Origin: Caldilineaceae bacterium SB0664_bin_27
GTDB lineage: Bacteria; Chloroflexota; Anaerolineae; Caldilineales; Caldilineaceae
Assembly (NCBI GenBank): GCA_009838625.1
Contig: VXRG01000130.1
Coordinates: 29,032-93,031, forward strand
Reading direction: 5' to 3'
Length of the DNA stretch: 64,000 nt
A program made the position numbers and the translations under genes. This document shows positions 27,234-38,196 of this stretch, one piece after another; position 1 is the first letter of the stretch, and each line of letters opens with the position of its first letter. The notes beneath the pieces are model-generated. The model did not search any database, was not told the DNA's origin, and saw only the letters and a program-made list of their open reading frames with translations.

Positions 27234-29312
27234 TCATGGCTGCTGACGCTGCTCTATTGCGTACTCGTAAAAGGCCTCCTCAGTTGTCACCGGCGTCAGG
27301 CCGCTGATAGCCAGCACAACCTCGCTGCGCCTGTCTAATCCGTCCAGGTCGATGCGGACTGTCCCTCCTTCGTTTACCTGTGCACGCTTGTAGCCGGCCA
27401 GCGTGCCGTCTTCAAACACCATGATCTGCACGAGCCACTCCTGAGGGATCCGGTTGTCGGTCAGTAGCCAGCCTTCGCTCTCCCAGCCGCCGGCCCCGTC
27501 CTCCCAGTTGGTCGCGTACCCTATCGCCGGGATCTTGACCTCGTCAACAAACCAGCCGGGCGCGTTAACGGCGTCGTCGGTGACATATTCAAAGCGCAGC
27601 CAGACTTTTCCGCCGGTGTAGGCCCGCAGGTCAAATCTCTCCTCGACCCATTCAGGCGGTGCGGCGCGGCGAGTAGACGCGCTGCGAGCCGTGTACGCGT
27701 GGCCGAAACTGTTGCCGCTAGGGTTGTCGGTAGTCGTGTGCTGGCCGGGCAGGATCTCCCACTTGCGCCCGTCGCGGCTGGCCAGGACATAGCCGTAGTC
27801 ATAGTCCTCTTCGATGTCATACCACATGCGCACGGTCATCTCCAGCTCGGTACCGGGTGCGACGTCCGTAAAGTCGAACGCTCTCGTCAGACGCGTGTCG
27901 GAGTCGTCGGCCCGGTTGCTCCACCAGGCGCGGTTCCCGCTGAACCATTCGACCTCCGCAAAACGCGTTACTGTATTGCCTTGGAAATGAACCGTCGCAC
28001 CGCCGCGCCCGGTCAGGGAGATGTAATCTACGCCAAAGTTACGGACGGAACCGGTCCGTGTCTCCTGGGACAGGCGATTGACCGAATCAGCCAGGGCTGG
28101 CTCGAGAGCCTCTGTTTCCCGGTACCCGTATACGCCCTGCTGAGCAAGGGCATCGAAATCGCCGACATAGTTGGCGATGACCCAATCGGCGAAAACGTCT
28201 TCAAACGTCAGGTGCAGACCTGCCTCCCGCAGTGCATTGTCGAATCCGCGGCTGCCGTTCGCCGCATCGGCTACAACTGCCCGTGTCATTTCCTCGCCGA
28301 AGCGCTGCAGGAAGTAGGCCATAAACAGGTAGGCGCTTCCGTAATGCTTGGCGTTGTCATGCGGGTCAATGCTCCATGTGTTAAGTTGCGAGTCCGGGTC
28401 TTCGACGAAGATGCGAACAATGGCCAGATCAGGGGGGTAACCGGCAATCTCCTGCGCCAGTTCGCTTAATCCCTCATTGACCCAGGTCTCTTCATTGCGA
28501 TCATTGTGCCAGTGGACCATGTGCTGAAACTCATGGGCCAGCACCGTTTCGTAAACTTCATAGTCGTGGATATTGTCCAGCCAGTCGAGGCTGATCAGAA
28601 ACATCTCCTTCTGATTGGAATAGGGATTGGCCAGTGAACTGAAGGCGTTTGCTCCACTGAAGTATCCGGCGATTCCCCGCCCCAGATTCGTCGCATGGAG
28701 GATGTGAAGACGTGGATCGCCGTCGATTCCCGGATTGGGCTCCGTGCCGAAAAATGCGCGTACATGCGGGTAGATCCTTTGAGCGAACCGGTCTGCCGAT
28801 GCAGCCATTTTATCCACATCGAGGTCGTGGCCCCGTTCGGCCCAGACATAGAGGACGTCATTCTTGTAGATCAGTTCAGCCTCTAACTGAAAGTGACTAT
28901 TCGAGTCGACATTTGACGCCCAGAATGGAGTCCGATCACCCACCGCATATTCGGGCGCCCGTACTGACTTCGGGACGAAACTGACCTCGGGGCGCAGACG
29001 TAATGCCAGGTCCCGCAGATCACGCGTTGGGACGAACACGGGCTTTCGCGCCTGAGAACTATGGGCAAGAGAAACGGGCTGACGTTCCTCTGCATTACCG
29101 GTTCCTTCTACGGGGATCTCTGCGGCCGGAGTTGCCGCGGAAGTGTCTGAGAATTCCTGTCCCTGCACGCTGACCTGCGCAGCGCGGTCGGACCCCCTGC
29201 CTTCCCGGGAAAATAAATTGGTGAGGGACGCGCAGCCGCTCAGGCTCACTGCGCCGGCGACCAAAACAGCAAATAGGCCGGGGAGCAGGCACTGCTTTCT
29301 GGCTCTGTTCAT
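27234..29312 (-). CDS. secreted lipoprotein zinc metallopeptidase (immune inhibitor A / M6-like)
   Basis: Lipobox LSGCASL; zinc site VLAHEFQHMVHWHNDRNEETWVNEGLSELAQEIAG; C-terminal MAM-like segment (GKVWLRFEYVTDDAVNAPGWFVDEVKIP). Confidence 0.75.
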   Translation of the reverse strand: MNRARKQCLLPGLFAVLVAGAVSLSGCASLTNLFSREGRGSDRAAQVSVQGQEFSDTSAATPAAEIPVEGTGNAEERQPVSLAHSSQARKPVFVPTRDLRDLALRLRPEVSFVPKSVRAPEYAVGDRTPFWASNVDSNSHFQLEAELIYKNDVLYVWAERGHDLDVDKMAASADRFAQRIYPHVRAFFGTEPNPGIDGDPRLHILHATNLGRGIAGYFSGANAFSSLANPYSNQKEMFLISLDWLDNIHDYEVYETVLAHEFQHMVHWHNDRNEETWVNEGLSELAQEIAGYPPDLAIVRIFVEDPDSQLNTWSIDPHDNAKHYGSAYLFMAYFLQRFGEEMTRAVVADAANGSRGFDNALREAGLHLTFEDVFADWVIANYVGDFDALAQQGVYGYRETEALEPALADSVNRLSQETRTGSVRNFGVDYISLTGRGGATVHFQGNTVTRFAEVEWFSGNRAWWSNRADDSDTRLTRAFDFTDVAPGTELEMTVRMWYDIEEDYDYGYVLASRDGRKWEILPGQHTTTDNPSGNSFGHAYTARSASTRRAAPPEWVEERFDLRAYTGGKVWLRFEYVTDDAVNAPGWFVDEVKIPAIGYATNWEDGAGGWESEGWLLTDNRIPQEWLVQIMVFEDGTLAGYKRAQVNEGGTVRIDLDGLDRRSEVVLAISGLTPVTTEEAFYEYAIEQRQQP

Positions 29313-29477
29313 TAGGTTGTGTGTTGTGGGTTGTTGTCGGTGAGAGGCTGCTGGCGTTCGGAGCTTTCGGCGATCTTCACAATCCATAACCTGCCGGAAC
29401 TTCCAGAAAGACAGGCGTGGCAAGACGCTTGAAAGACAGGACGCCTATCTCTCGTTGAACTCGCGACTGCACAAACG

Positions 29478-30383
29478 TCATGGTCCGAGGACCCGATGTT
29501 CCAGCCCAGGGGCTATGGTCCGTTCGGTAGCCTCCCATGTGATTGGCTGTGGTCGCGGCGCCTCAAAGTTGCGGAAGACACGACCCAGGAGCCCTACGGC
29601 AACTCCCACGTATATTATGCTGCCAACGAACCAGATAATGCCTCCGCTGACCATCTGGTCCTGGATCGTCGTCAACTCGGGAACGGGCAATCGGCCGGCA
29701 TAATAGCTGTAAGCGGGTGTATTGCGGAATGCCAGGGTCACGCCGGTTACCATGTTTGGAACCTCTCCGCCGATGATCACATAAAGAAACGCGATGCCAG
29801 GGTGCATCGCCCGCCGCAGACGCAGGCCCGTTCCCAGCGGATGCCACCAGAAGAGCATATAGGTGAACCAGACGCCCCACAGGCCAAGGCGGTAGGAGGA
29901 GGGATGGACAAGCAGCCAGTTGGCGATGCCCGGCTCATGCCAGAGCAGGAACACACTGAAGGCCAGCAGCCAGGTGATAAGTGGGTGAGTCAACCTGCGA
30001 ATCAACTGTCCGGACCAGGTGGACTTTCTCAGCCTGCCCGCAACCCAGCGTCGTGCCGGAGCCGGAAGCCCGCGCAGAACGACGTGTGCCGGGCAGGCCA
30101 GCCACAGGAGAGGAGGAGCAAGTAGCCCAATGAGGATCTGTTGACCGGCTCTGCCAATCAGCAGCTCCTGCTGAAGCGCCGCCAGGGGGGAATGAAAGGC
30201 CAGGGCCAGCGCCGCTGTCCCCGCACAGAAACTGATCAGACGAGCAGTCGATGCCAGAGGGGAGCGGTTACGTTTCAACCGCAGCCAGCCGGCTGTGTAA
30301 GCCAGAAGGATGGTCAGCAGAACGGCGGCTGAACCGGGATAGAACGCCCAGACCGTCAGAAGCTCCTTTATCGAGAGGTTCAT
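29478..30383 (-). CDS. CtaG-like cytochrome c oxidase assembly membrane protein
   Basis: Multi-TM protein; HSPLAALQQELLIGRAGQQILIGLLAPPLLWLACP; WHEPGIANWLLVHPSSYRLGLWGVWFTYMLFWWHPL. Confidence 0.8.
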   Translation of the reverse strand: MNLSIKELLTVWAFYPGSAAVLLTILLAYTAGWLRLKRNRSPLASTARLISFCAGTAALALAFHSPLAALQQELLIGRAGQQILIGLLAPPLLWLACPAHVVLRGLPAPARRWVAGRLRKSTWSGQLIRRLTHPLITWLLAFSVFLLWHEPGIANWLLVHPSSYRLGLWGVWFTYMLFWWHPLGTGLRLRRAMHPGIAFLYVIIGGEVPNMVTGVTLAFRNTPAYSYYAGRLPVPELTTIQDQMVSGGIIWFVGSIIYVGVAVGLLGRVFRNFEAPRPQPITWEATERTIAPGLEHRVLGP

Positions 30384-30694
30384 GGAAGGAAGCATAGTCG
30401 CAGGAGGACATATTGCCAAACGGAAGTCCGTGAGTGGCGGAGTGGGCCCAAGGACTGAGTTCAAGCGGCGGGCCGTTTTGCGACCAAAGGCAGGGGAGTG
30501 GCAGGATTACCGCTGTACAACGTTTGCGCCATGCAGCCGCCCGGCTGCATGCGCCGAGGGAGGACCAGAAACGCACTGCGCTGAATGCAATTGGCGTCTT
30601 GCAAGCGCAAAGCAAGCAGGAAGATGTGCGGGGCCGCTGTCCGGGAAACCGAGGACGGATCGGTTTCCATGTAAGCGCGGAGGGTCGTAAGGCC

Positions 30695-31072
30695 ATGGCA
30701 GGCGAGGCGGAAACTGTTTACCGGAAGATACTTCTCGTTGTCCGCCAGATCCCACTTGGGCGGGTCGCGACCTACGGCCAGATTGCCTGGATCGCGGGAG
30801 CTGCGTCCCCGCGCATGGCCGGCTACGCGCTGGGCGGGCTGCCCGCGGACACTGACGTACCGTGGCAGCGGGTCGTCAACGGCAAGGGAGGTATCAGCCC
30901 CCGCGGGGACCCCTTGGCGACGGACCGCCAACGCAGAATACTTGAGGAAGAGGGAATCCTCTTTCAGCCGGACGGTCGCATAGACCTGAGCCGATTTGGC
31001 TGGGACGGGCCCGATCCGCAGTGGCTGGAAGCGAACGACTTTACACTTCTGCCCTGGCGCGCTCGCAGTTGA
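30695..31072 (+). CDS. alkyltransferase-like (ATL) protein, MGMT family without catalytic Cys
   Basis: VYRKILLVVRQIPLGRVATYGQIAWIAG...MAGYALGGLP...VPWQRVVNGKGGISPRGDP; PWQR replaces the PCHR of active MGMT. Confidence 0.88.
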   Translation: MAGEAETVYRKILLVVRQIPLGRVATYGQIAWIAGAASPRMAGYALGGLPADTDVPWQRVVNGKGGISPRGDPLATDRQRRILEEEGILFQPDGRIDLSRFGWDGPDPQWLEANDFTLLPWRARS

Positions 31073-31144
31073 CCCGCCTCCTTGAACTGAACTCACAGTT
31101 CTGACTTCAGACCGAATGTTGCTGCAGGCGCCGCTGGGCCGAGT

Positions 31145-34100
31145 CTATGCGGCCTCCGCTTCCTCCTGCCCTTGCCAGCCGAGCCGGTTTTGCAACAGCC
31201 CCTTTACGGCTACTTTCAAGTCTGCATCTGCGAAGCCGCCCGTCAGCGCAAGGACGGCGGCGTACCCCGCCAGACTTGGCAGGATCGCCAGCCAGTCATT
31301 CACGCCGACTGCGGAAAAGCCATAAAGAATGACGCCCAAGCCAAACGCAGCGACCAGCGGCCGCCAGATCAGGTCCGGCCAGGCGACGGTTCCCACGTCA
31401 CGGTGGACGCGCCGAGCAAAGAGGAGCAGCAGACAGACTTCGCTGAAGATCGTAACGACCGCCGCGCCGATAAAACTGAACAGTGGGATGAGCAGCAGAT
31501 TGCCGGCCAGATTGAATGCGACCCCAAAGGCAAAGGCCTTCGTCAGATAGCGCTGCTGGTTGGCGGCAATGAGTACGTACTGGGTTACGCTGTTCACAAA
31601 GCCTACAGGGATACTCCAGATTATCACCTGCAACGCCAGAACGGACCCGCTGCCGGCGCTCAGCGCGCCGCAGTCGAACCTCCCAATGGTCTCACCTAAC
31701 ATCTCGCAAACACGGGCCGAAACTACCGCAAATTCACCTGTCCCCGCGGCGAATTGGACGCCTCCAAGGAGAAGGATCAGAGGCTTTGCCAGGAGCGTAA
31801 CAGCTGCTGCCAGCGGGAGACTTACCATCAACAGGATCCTAACACTAAGCGTGTAGGACCGAAGCAGCGCTGCGCCCTCCTGCCTCGCCAGGCGGCTCAT
31901 TAGGGGAAAGACAGCCAGTGTGAACGTGCTGGGAATGATATTTAGCCCGTCGAGGTACTTGAGTGCGACGCTGTAGAGCCCTACGCTGGCTGCCCCAACA
32001 AGGGGTCGCAAAATCCAGATGTCGATACGCCAGAAGACCGTGGCCAGGAGATGGTTGATCATGAGCGGGCCGCTGGTTGCAAGCATCGACTTCTGCAGAG
32101 CCCAGTCCCACTTCCATTGCGGCCGAAAGAGAGTGGAGCGAACGAGCCGGGTCAGCCAGACAAGCTGGACAAGGTTTACGACCAGCGCCACGAACGCCAG
32201 GCCGACGATTCCCCAGCCGAGCAACAGGGCAAGCGCTCCCAGTGTCACCTGCAGCAGTGCCATCGCGATGCCGAGTCCTGCGGGGTACTCCATCTTTTCG
32301 AACGCGTTGAACAGGCTGCTGAAGGCATCAGACCAGTTGGCGACCAGCATAACCAGCGCGAAGACCGCGACGGCTTGCAGCTCTGTAACGCCGATGGGAG
32401 TTGCCGCTTCCCATGTCAGTTCTGTTCCGGCCCAGCTTGTCGTCATCTCCAGGAATGAAGCCCACAGTCCCGCCAGAACCCCGCCGCCGCCGTCTGCCGC
32501 TCCCAAAAAGGATGCAATACGGGAGCCGCCGACCGCCAGGCCCATTAGAACAATACTGACTGCCCACAAGAGAGTACGCAGTGAAAGTACGTTTGTCAGA
32601 TAGAGGCTGGACTTGCTCTTGTCCGCTGCAACTTCACGCGTGACCAGGGTGCCGAGGCCGTAACGGCTAAGGATTTCAAATATGCCGTATACGGCGATGA
32701 CCCAGGCGTACTGCCCGGTACCCACCGGCCCCAGAATGCGCACGTACAACATTGCAAAGGCGAAGTAGATTACTCTGTTGGCCAGATTGAGGCCCATGGG
32801 TACGACCGAATTCTTGGCAACCGTGCGGGCATCGCCGGCGGTGGCGTCAGGCCGGTAGAATCGCCCCCACGCCCACCAGAGCAGGAGCAGAAGGCTCACC
32901 ATCGTTGCCAGAAAACTGATGTAGAGGCCCAGTTTGATACTCATGGGGCTGTACGTGAAACGTACAGTCCACTGCCCGCTTTCCGGCAGATAGACCGTAC
33001 GAAAGGCCGAGTTGGCGCGCTGGATAGTCAACTCTTTTTCGTCGTTCTCGTTGCCGCCGAAGGGCCGCAGGTACGCCTTCCAACCTGAAAAGTAAGCGTC
33101 CGTCAGTACAAGCCAGCCTCTGTCGCTCAGGTTGACGTCGATGAAGACGGTGTTGGCCGTGTAGCGGCTGATCGAAGCGTCTGCCGTTTCCGGGCTGGCA
33201 GGGATGAGGGCGTCGTCCGCCGCAGGTGCCTCCTCTATGAAAACGGTCCTGCGCAGGTCTGCTTCCAGGAGGGGCTGCTCGGCAGACGGCAGGACAACCG
33301 CCTCGGTTGCAATATAGGCCCGGGGGAAGACCTCCTGGTTTTCGTAAACTCGCACCGCATCGTCTTCATAGACCTTTTGCCACGTGTCCGAATTGGGGAC
33401 CACCAGTTCCGAAAGGAGGTATTTGACGCCCATCAGGTCCAGCAGCGGATTCTCGAGTGCGGCGAAAGGGTTGTGCCCGTTGGCAGAGTTCCCTGATGCA
33501 TAGATCGGCGCGATGCGGTTATAGAGAAGTTCGCCGCTCTGATCGGCGACGCGATTCATCAGGTCCACGTACTGTTTGGGAATAATTGAGTCGTAGCCGC
33601 GAACATCCTGCCATCCGTAATACATGCCGACATTGGCGTTGAACGTCTTGCTTCCCGGGGGGTCGAAAGTGGTAAAGCGGAAGGGAGCGTACTGGATTTC
33701 GCTGCTCGTCCCTGCCTTCTCTCTCTGATCGACATACTGCACGACCGGCGGCACATTTCTCAGTGGTGAGAGAGATGACTCTGCGGCTGGGTTGAAGGAG
33801 CCGTGGACGGCAAAGAGATCGAGAGCGAGAAGAGCCGCGAATGCATAGGGCAATGCCGGGACAAGAAATCCCCTGACTGTTGGACTGCCGCACACTTCCG
33901 CGCCTGCAGCGTCGTGTCGAGCCGTCCGTGTGGTCCGCCATAGGAGCAGCCCACTGATCAGTGCGAAAACACCGAATCGCGCCAGCCCGAAGCTCTGATA
34001 TCCCCAGAACATGCGCCCGTCGGCAAATGCTGCTTGGGCCAGGTCGGACGCTTCCACGACCCGTTGCGAGAGGTTCACGAACGGCGTAGGAACGAGAAGG

Positions 34101-35698
34101 CTGGCTCCGACTGCCGCCAGCGCGCCCAGACCCGCGGCAAAAGAAGAAAACGCAAGAAAGCCGGTTACCCACGTGAACCTGATCTGGATTCGTCCAATTG
34201 CAGCGAATCCGGCATCGCCTGCCTTCGCGCCGAAAGAAAGCGCCTGTTCCAGTCCGATGCCGCCCAGAACCGACATCGCCAGAGTGAATGGAAAGACCCA
34301 TCTGAAGGGGCTGTGGAGCTGGTCCCAGCCGGGCAGGCCGTAGAAAAGAATGGCATAGAGAGGTGTGCCAAATGCGAAAAGCAGGGAGACCAGCGCCAGA
34401 GAGGCGAAGAGCAGGGTCGGCGTGCGCAGATGCCGGATCGCTCGCCAGGCCGTCTCCGGCCCCTCGCCCTGTGCCCTGCGCAACGATGACGCAATAGCAA
34501 CGCTGACCGCGAGCGCAGCCAGGAGCCATGTGCTGACTCCCATATAGTTGCCGCCCTCGACATAGTTCTTGATTCCCCAGAATATGGTATCGGTGGCCTC
34601 TCCCAGCCCGTTTACCGTCGCCAGCTGCCAGCGGAGAGCCCAGAGATTGAACCAGTGGTGATGGCTGGGGTTGCCGAAAATGTCGGGAAGGAGAAATGTA
34701 AGGATGTGGCGGTCCGGCCAGGCCCATCCGACGATCTGCTGATAGGTAGCGGAGCCTTCCCGGAAATTCTGCTGCACAAGCTCGAAAAGGGGCAGGAGTT
34801 GGACCGCTCCCGTGGCCAGGCCCAGGACCGGAACCAGGAGGATCCAGCCGGCGATTTTTGCAACCGTCTGCAGTGTGCGCCGGCCTGTGCTTCGGCGAGA
34901 CGCCGCGTCGTTTGCCTGCTTGCTCGAACCGTGTTCACCACCGTGGCCGTGGATTCTTCGCCAAGCTGCCAATAGCCGCACGACCGTAAAGACTCCTGCC
35001 ACAAGCAGCGAATAGTATAGGAACTCGGGGTGCCCTGCCAGAACAACCAGCCCGACCGTACCCGCGCCTGCCACTACATAGGGGATTGGGCGAAAACCGG
35101 TTACCCCTTTCTCCTCCTGCTTCTGAATCACCTTTTCGATGACCGCTAACAGAAGCGGCAGCCAGGAGGCAGCGGCAATGACCATTGTGAAGACAACACT
35201 GACGATAAGAAAACCACTGAACTGAAAGGCGATGCCGCTGATCAGGGCGGCCGCAGGGCGAAGTTTCAAGACCCGGCCGAGCAGATAGGCATTGGCGCCG
35301 GCGATGGCCAGCTGGATCGCGGTGAACCAACCGAAGGCAGCTTCGATCGGCAGAATGTAGAAGAGTGCGCTCAGAGGGTAGGCGGCGCTTGACTGGCCGG
35401 CGGCAAAAAAGGGCGCCCCGGTAAACAGCTGAGGGTTCCAGAGCGGGAGCTCGCCTTGCTGCAGTGTTCGACGCACATGCAGTTTCCAGACAGCGTTTTC
35501 CAGGACCAGGTCGCTTAACAGCTCGTTGTGGGGTGCGATCTCCGGCCGCAGAGACTGCCAGGGCTCAAACTGGTAGAGGTTGTCGTAGGGTAGCAGCGTC
35601 TTGCCGGTGAAGAGAACGGGACCGAACCAGAAAAGAGGTAGTAGACTGAGAACGACAAGGGCGAGCAGGTCGGGGCGGTATCTTCGGAGCCGGTGCAT
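31145..35698 (-). CDS. fusion: YfhO-family (GT-C-like) membrane protein plus C-terminal polysaccharide flippase
   Basis: N-terminal [13 protein letters not shown]...[11 protein letters not shown] to YfhO-type C-terminus ([15 protein letters not shown]...[21 protein letters not shown]), then [64 protein letters not shown] (flippase). Junction near 32850. Confidence 0.88.
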   Translation of the reverse strand: MHRLRRYRPDLLALVVLSLLPLFWFGPVLFTGKTLLPYDNLYQFEPWQSLRPEIAPHNELLSDLVLENAVWKLHVRRTLQQGELPLWNPQLFTGAPFFAAGQSSAAYPLSALFYILPIEAAFGWFTAIQLAIAGANAYLLGRVLKLRPAAALISGIAFQFSGFLIVSVVFTMVIAAASWLPLLLAVIEKVIQKQEEKGVTGFRPIPYVVAGAGTVGLVVLAGHPEFLYYSLLVAGVFTVVRLLAAWRRIHGHGGEHGSSKQANDAASRRSTGRRTLQTVAKIAGWILLVPVLGLATGAVQLLPLFELVQQNFREGSATYQQIVGWAWPDRHILTFLLPDIFGNPSHHHWFNLWALRWQLATVNGLGEATDTIFWGIKNYVEGGNYMGVSTWLLAALAVSVAIASSLRRAQGEGPETAWRAIRHLRTPTLLFASLALVSLLFAFGTPLYAILFYGLPGWDQLHSPFRWVFPFTLAMSVLGGIGLEQALSFGAKAGDAGFAAIGRIQIRFTWVTGFLAFSSFAAGLGALAAVGASLLVPTPFVNLSQRVVEASDLAQAAFADGRMFWGYQSFGLARFGVFALISGLLLWRTTRTARHDAAGAEVCGSPTVRGFLVPALPYAFAALLALDLFAVHGSFNPAAESSLSPLRNVPPVVQYVDQREKAGTSSEIQYAPFRFTTFDPPGSKTFNANVGMYYGWQDVRGYDSIIPKQYVDLMNRVADQSGELLYNRIAPIYASGNSANGHNPFAALENPLLDLMGVKYLLSELVVPNSDTWQKVYEDDAVRVYENQEVFPRAYIATEAVVLPSAEQPLLEADLRRTVFIEEAPAADDALIPASPETADASISRYTANTVFIDVNLSDRGWLVLTDAYFSGWKAYLRPFGGNENDEKELTIQRANSAFRTVYLPESGQWTVRFTYSPMSIKLGLYISFLATMVSLLLLLWWAWGRFYRPDATAGDARTVAKNSVVPMGLNLANRVIYFAFAMLYVRILGPVGTGQYAWVIAVYGIFEILSRYGLGTLVTREVAADKSKSSLYLTNVLSLRTLLWAVSIVLMGLAVGGSRIASFLGAADGGGGVLAGLWASFLEMTTSWAGTELTWEAATPIGVTELQAVAVFALVMLVANWSDAFSSLFNAFEKMEYPAGLGIAMALLQVTLGALALLLGWGIVGLAFVALVVNLVQLVWLTRLVRSTLFRPQWKWDWALQKSMLATSGPLMINHLLATVFWRIDIWILRPLVGAASVGLYSVALKYLDGLNIIPSTFTLAVFPLMSRLARQEGAALLRSYTLSVRILLMVSLPLAAAVTLLAKPLILLLGGVQFAAGTGEFAVVSARVCEMLGETIGRFDCGALSAGSGSVLALQVIIWSIPVGFVNSVTQYVLIAANQQRYLTKAFAFGVAFNLAGNLLLIPLFSFIGAAVVTIFSEVCLLLLFARRVHRDVGTVAWPDLIWRPLVAAFGLGVILYGFSAVGVNDWLAILPSLAGYAAVLALTGGFADADLKVAVKGLLQNRLGWQGQEEAEAA

Positions 35699-35725
35699 CG
35701 TGTTGGAAAGACGGAGAGGCCGCAT

Positions 35726-36583
35726 CTAACTGTGGGAAGCAGGTCGGCCGCTGCTCATGACAGGCCGGGGCTGAGTGTGCGGTACTCTTCTTCTGGAAAC
35801 ACGCTTGCGATGCCGCCACACGAGTTCCCACACGCGCCAGACCGACTCCAACTTGACCGACACATTCATTTTGCTCTGGCCAACGCGGCGGTCTTCGAAG
35901 TGAATTGGAAGTTCAATGATGAGGAAGCCAAGTTTTTCGCTCAGGTAGGCCATTTCGACCTGGAAGATGTAACCGTTGCTCCTGATAGTTTCCAACTTGA
36001 TTTCCTGCAGCGCGTTTCGCTGCCACAACTTGAAACCGGCAGTCATGTCGCGTACTCGAATCTTCAGGACGGTGCGGCAGTAGATGTTGGCCCACTTGCT
36101 GAGAAGACTTCGCCACCAGTTCCACTTCTCGTCCAGAGTACCACCGGGCACGTAGCGGCTCCCGATGACGACGTCCATGCCGGTGGCAAAAACAATGCCA
36201 AGCATCTGCAGTATGTAGTTCGGACGGTGGCTGAAATCGGCATCCATCTGCACGACGAAATCTGCCCCGTCCGCAAGCGCGCGTTGAAAGCCGGCCAGAT
36301 ACGCCGTACCCAGCCCGCCCTTTTTGGAGCGATGAATTACCGAAATTCGCGCCTTAACCTGATTGTAGTGTTGCGCCAATCTGTCGGCAAGTTCGCCCGT
36401 TCCGTCAGGCGAGTCGTCGTCAACGATGACCAGCCGCAGGTTTTTCAGCGGCAGGGAAAACAGGGCATCTACCAGCTCTTCGAGATTATCGGCTTCGTTA
36501 TAGGTGGGCACAACGACTGTCAGTGCCGCCCCGTGCCAGTCGGATGACGCCATTTCAGAGATTCCCATGCCGGCAAGATCCAT
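35726..36583 (-). CDS. family 2 glycosyltransferase, dolichyl-phosphate-mannose synthase (Dpm1)-like
   Basis: [47 protein letters not shown]...[15 protein letters not shown]...GSRYVPGG. Confidence 0.93.
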   Translation of the reverse strand: MDLAGMGISEMASSDWHGAALTVVVPTYNEADNLEELVDALFSLPLKNLRLVIVDDDSPDGTGELADRLAQHYNQVKARISVIHRSKKGGLGTAYLAGFQRALADGADFVVQMDADFSHRPNYILQMLGIVFATGMDVVIGSRYVPGGTLDEKWNWWRSLLSKWANIYCRTVLKIRVRDMTAGFKLWQRNALQEIKLETIRSNGYIFQVEMAYLSEKLGFLIIELPIHFEDRRVGQSKMNVSVKLESVWRVWELVWRHRKRVSRRRVPHTQPRPVMSSGRPASHS

Positions 36584-36866
36584 CTCGTCCTCTGATCGCT
36601 ACCTGTTTGAAAGGGCGGACGAAACCGATTCGGTGCAAATGGGCTGGTCTTCTGGATCGAACCGGTCTACTAAAAAGTTCACTTTGCTCTTAGAGTAATA
36701 TAACTGCCTATGGCACGATTAGCCTACGTATGCTGAACAGCTGACATTCGTGCTCATTTGGAAGGCAAGAAGGACATCGTGCATTAGAACACATCTATTG
36801 TCAATCCGCTACAACATCGCTATACTGAAGTTCGAAAGATAGTACGAAGATCATTAGCAACTGTTT

Positions 36867-36889
36867 CGGCGGCCAGCTTCTGGCCGCCG
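36867..36889. other. 10-bp perfect hairpin in a divergent intergenic region
   Basis: CGGCGGCCAG-ctt-CTGGCCGCCG. Confidence 0.55.
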
Positions 36890-36956
36890 AACCCTTCCAT
36901 ACCGGCTCTATCAGCCAGAAAAAAAGTAAAATTCACTAACAGGGGCGCATCCGGAG

Positions 36957-38096
36957 ATGAATAACGCAGAAGGGTTTGCGAGCAAATCAGAACTCGCTCT
37001 GCTGACGAGAATGTGGTCTGGCGTTGCCCATAGGATCAGAGCCTGCTTGACGTGCATGTTCGTGTGCTTGTGTCTGTTCGGGCTCGCTGCATGCATGCCG
37101 ATTCCTGTCGAAGACCCCAATCTGGCGCTCGTGCAGGCAGTAGTTGAAACTGATGAAGAAGAGAACGCTCTGCCCCCCGGGGTCGTTCCCATGGAACAGG
37201 GTGGAAGCGAAGGGAATTCGCCGGAAGAGGAGACGACTGAAGCAGCTCCGGATGAGAGCGTTGCTCAGGCGATCCTGACCGTAAAGAGACCCAGAGCCAA
37301 TATCCGGAGCGGGCCCAGCATCGACTTTCAGATCGTGTCCAGGGCCGTCGAAGGCGACACCTTTACAACTACGGGCCGGACCGATGGCGGGTGGTGGCGT
37401 ATCTGCTGTATCGAAGGCGAGGATGATACCGAAATTGAGGCCCCGCAGACAGCCTGGATTTCTCAGATAGTTGTGACGCCCGACGAGAACGCAGAAACAC
37501 TGCCCCCACTGATTCCCCTGTTCCCCGAGGACCTCGCGGCCTCCTGGAACGTTCAGTATGAGTGCGGTTCGCGGCGCTGCGCCGTCAATGAGTGCGCCGC
37601 CGTATCCCGAACGGAGATCCACGGCAATCGCGATCTGCGCTGGCTGGAGATTAACCGAATCGTTACCTGGGAAGAGGCTTGCGGGCAAGATTCCACTTGG
37701 CCTCACCAGCTCGACCGTCTTGAGGGTACGGAGCGCTATCCAAACTCGACCGGGCTGTTCTTCTTCAACTACTGGCTGGGGCCCCGCCCTGGAATCGCCA
37801 ACGCGCTCTTTCACCTGGATTCGGGAGAGAAGATAGAGGTCTGGTGCAGCGATGAACAGGAGGCGGAAGTTGCCGAGGAAAGCGGTTGGACGACAGTCTA
37901 CAGTGGTCTGACTTGCCACGACGTCCGCACTGGAATGCTCGTCTCCATGCAATATATCAAGCGATGGTTTTTCACCGGCGAATTCGAAGGCGACAGGTAT
38001 GACCGCGCCTACTTCGGCGACTTCGAAATCTACAAAGTGAAGCTGGACCAGACGAACGCGCTGCTCGCGATTGTAAATGCCAGGGCGGCCGAGTAA
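36957..38096 (+). CDS. lipoprotein with bacterial SH3-like domain
   Basis: Lipobox LFGLAACMPIP; SH3-like AILTVKRPRANIRSGPSIDFQIVSRAVEGDTFTTTGRTDGGWWRICC; C-terminal half unassigned. Confidence 0.75.
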   Translation: MNNAEGFASKSELALLTRMWSGVAHRIRACLTCMFVCLCLFGLAACMPIPVEDPNLALVQAVVETDEEENALPPGVVPMEQGGSEGNSPEEETTEAAPDESVAQAILTVKRPRANIRSGPSIDFQIVSRAVEGDTFTTTGRTDGGWWRICCIEGEDDTEIEAPQTAWISQIVVTPDENAETLPPLIPLFPEDLAASWNVQYECGSRRCAVNECAAVSRTEIHGNRDLRWLEINRIVTWEEACGQDSTWPHQLDRLEGTERYPNSTGLFFFNYWLGPRPGIANALFHLDSGEKIEVWCSDEQEAEVAEESGWTTVYSGLTCHDVRTGMLVSMQYIKRWFFTGEFEGDRYDRAYFGDFEIYKVKLDQTNALLAIVNARAAE

Positions 38097-38143
38097 CCGG
38101 TTTGGAAAAACCGGCTCCGGTGGGACAACTCATTGCAGCAAAA

Positions 38144-38172
38144 GGCCCGGCCGGTGCCGGGCCATACTTTTT
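38144..38172 (+). terminator. Rho-independent terminator
   Basis: GGCCCGGC-cggt-GCCGGGCC followed by ATACTTTTT, 48 bp after the lipoprotein stop. Confidence 0.8.
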
Positions 38173-38196
38173 CCCTTCAGTGAACAGTTCCTCTCT

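Noticed and set aside
33519-34727. 402-aa alternate-frame ORF inside the YfhO region
   Set aside because: Same-strand out-of-frame shadow of the YfhO-flippase ORF; compositionally unlike a real protein.
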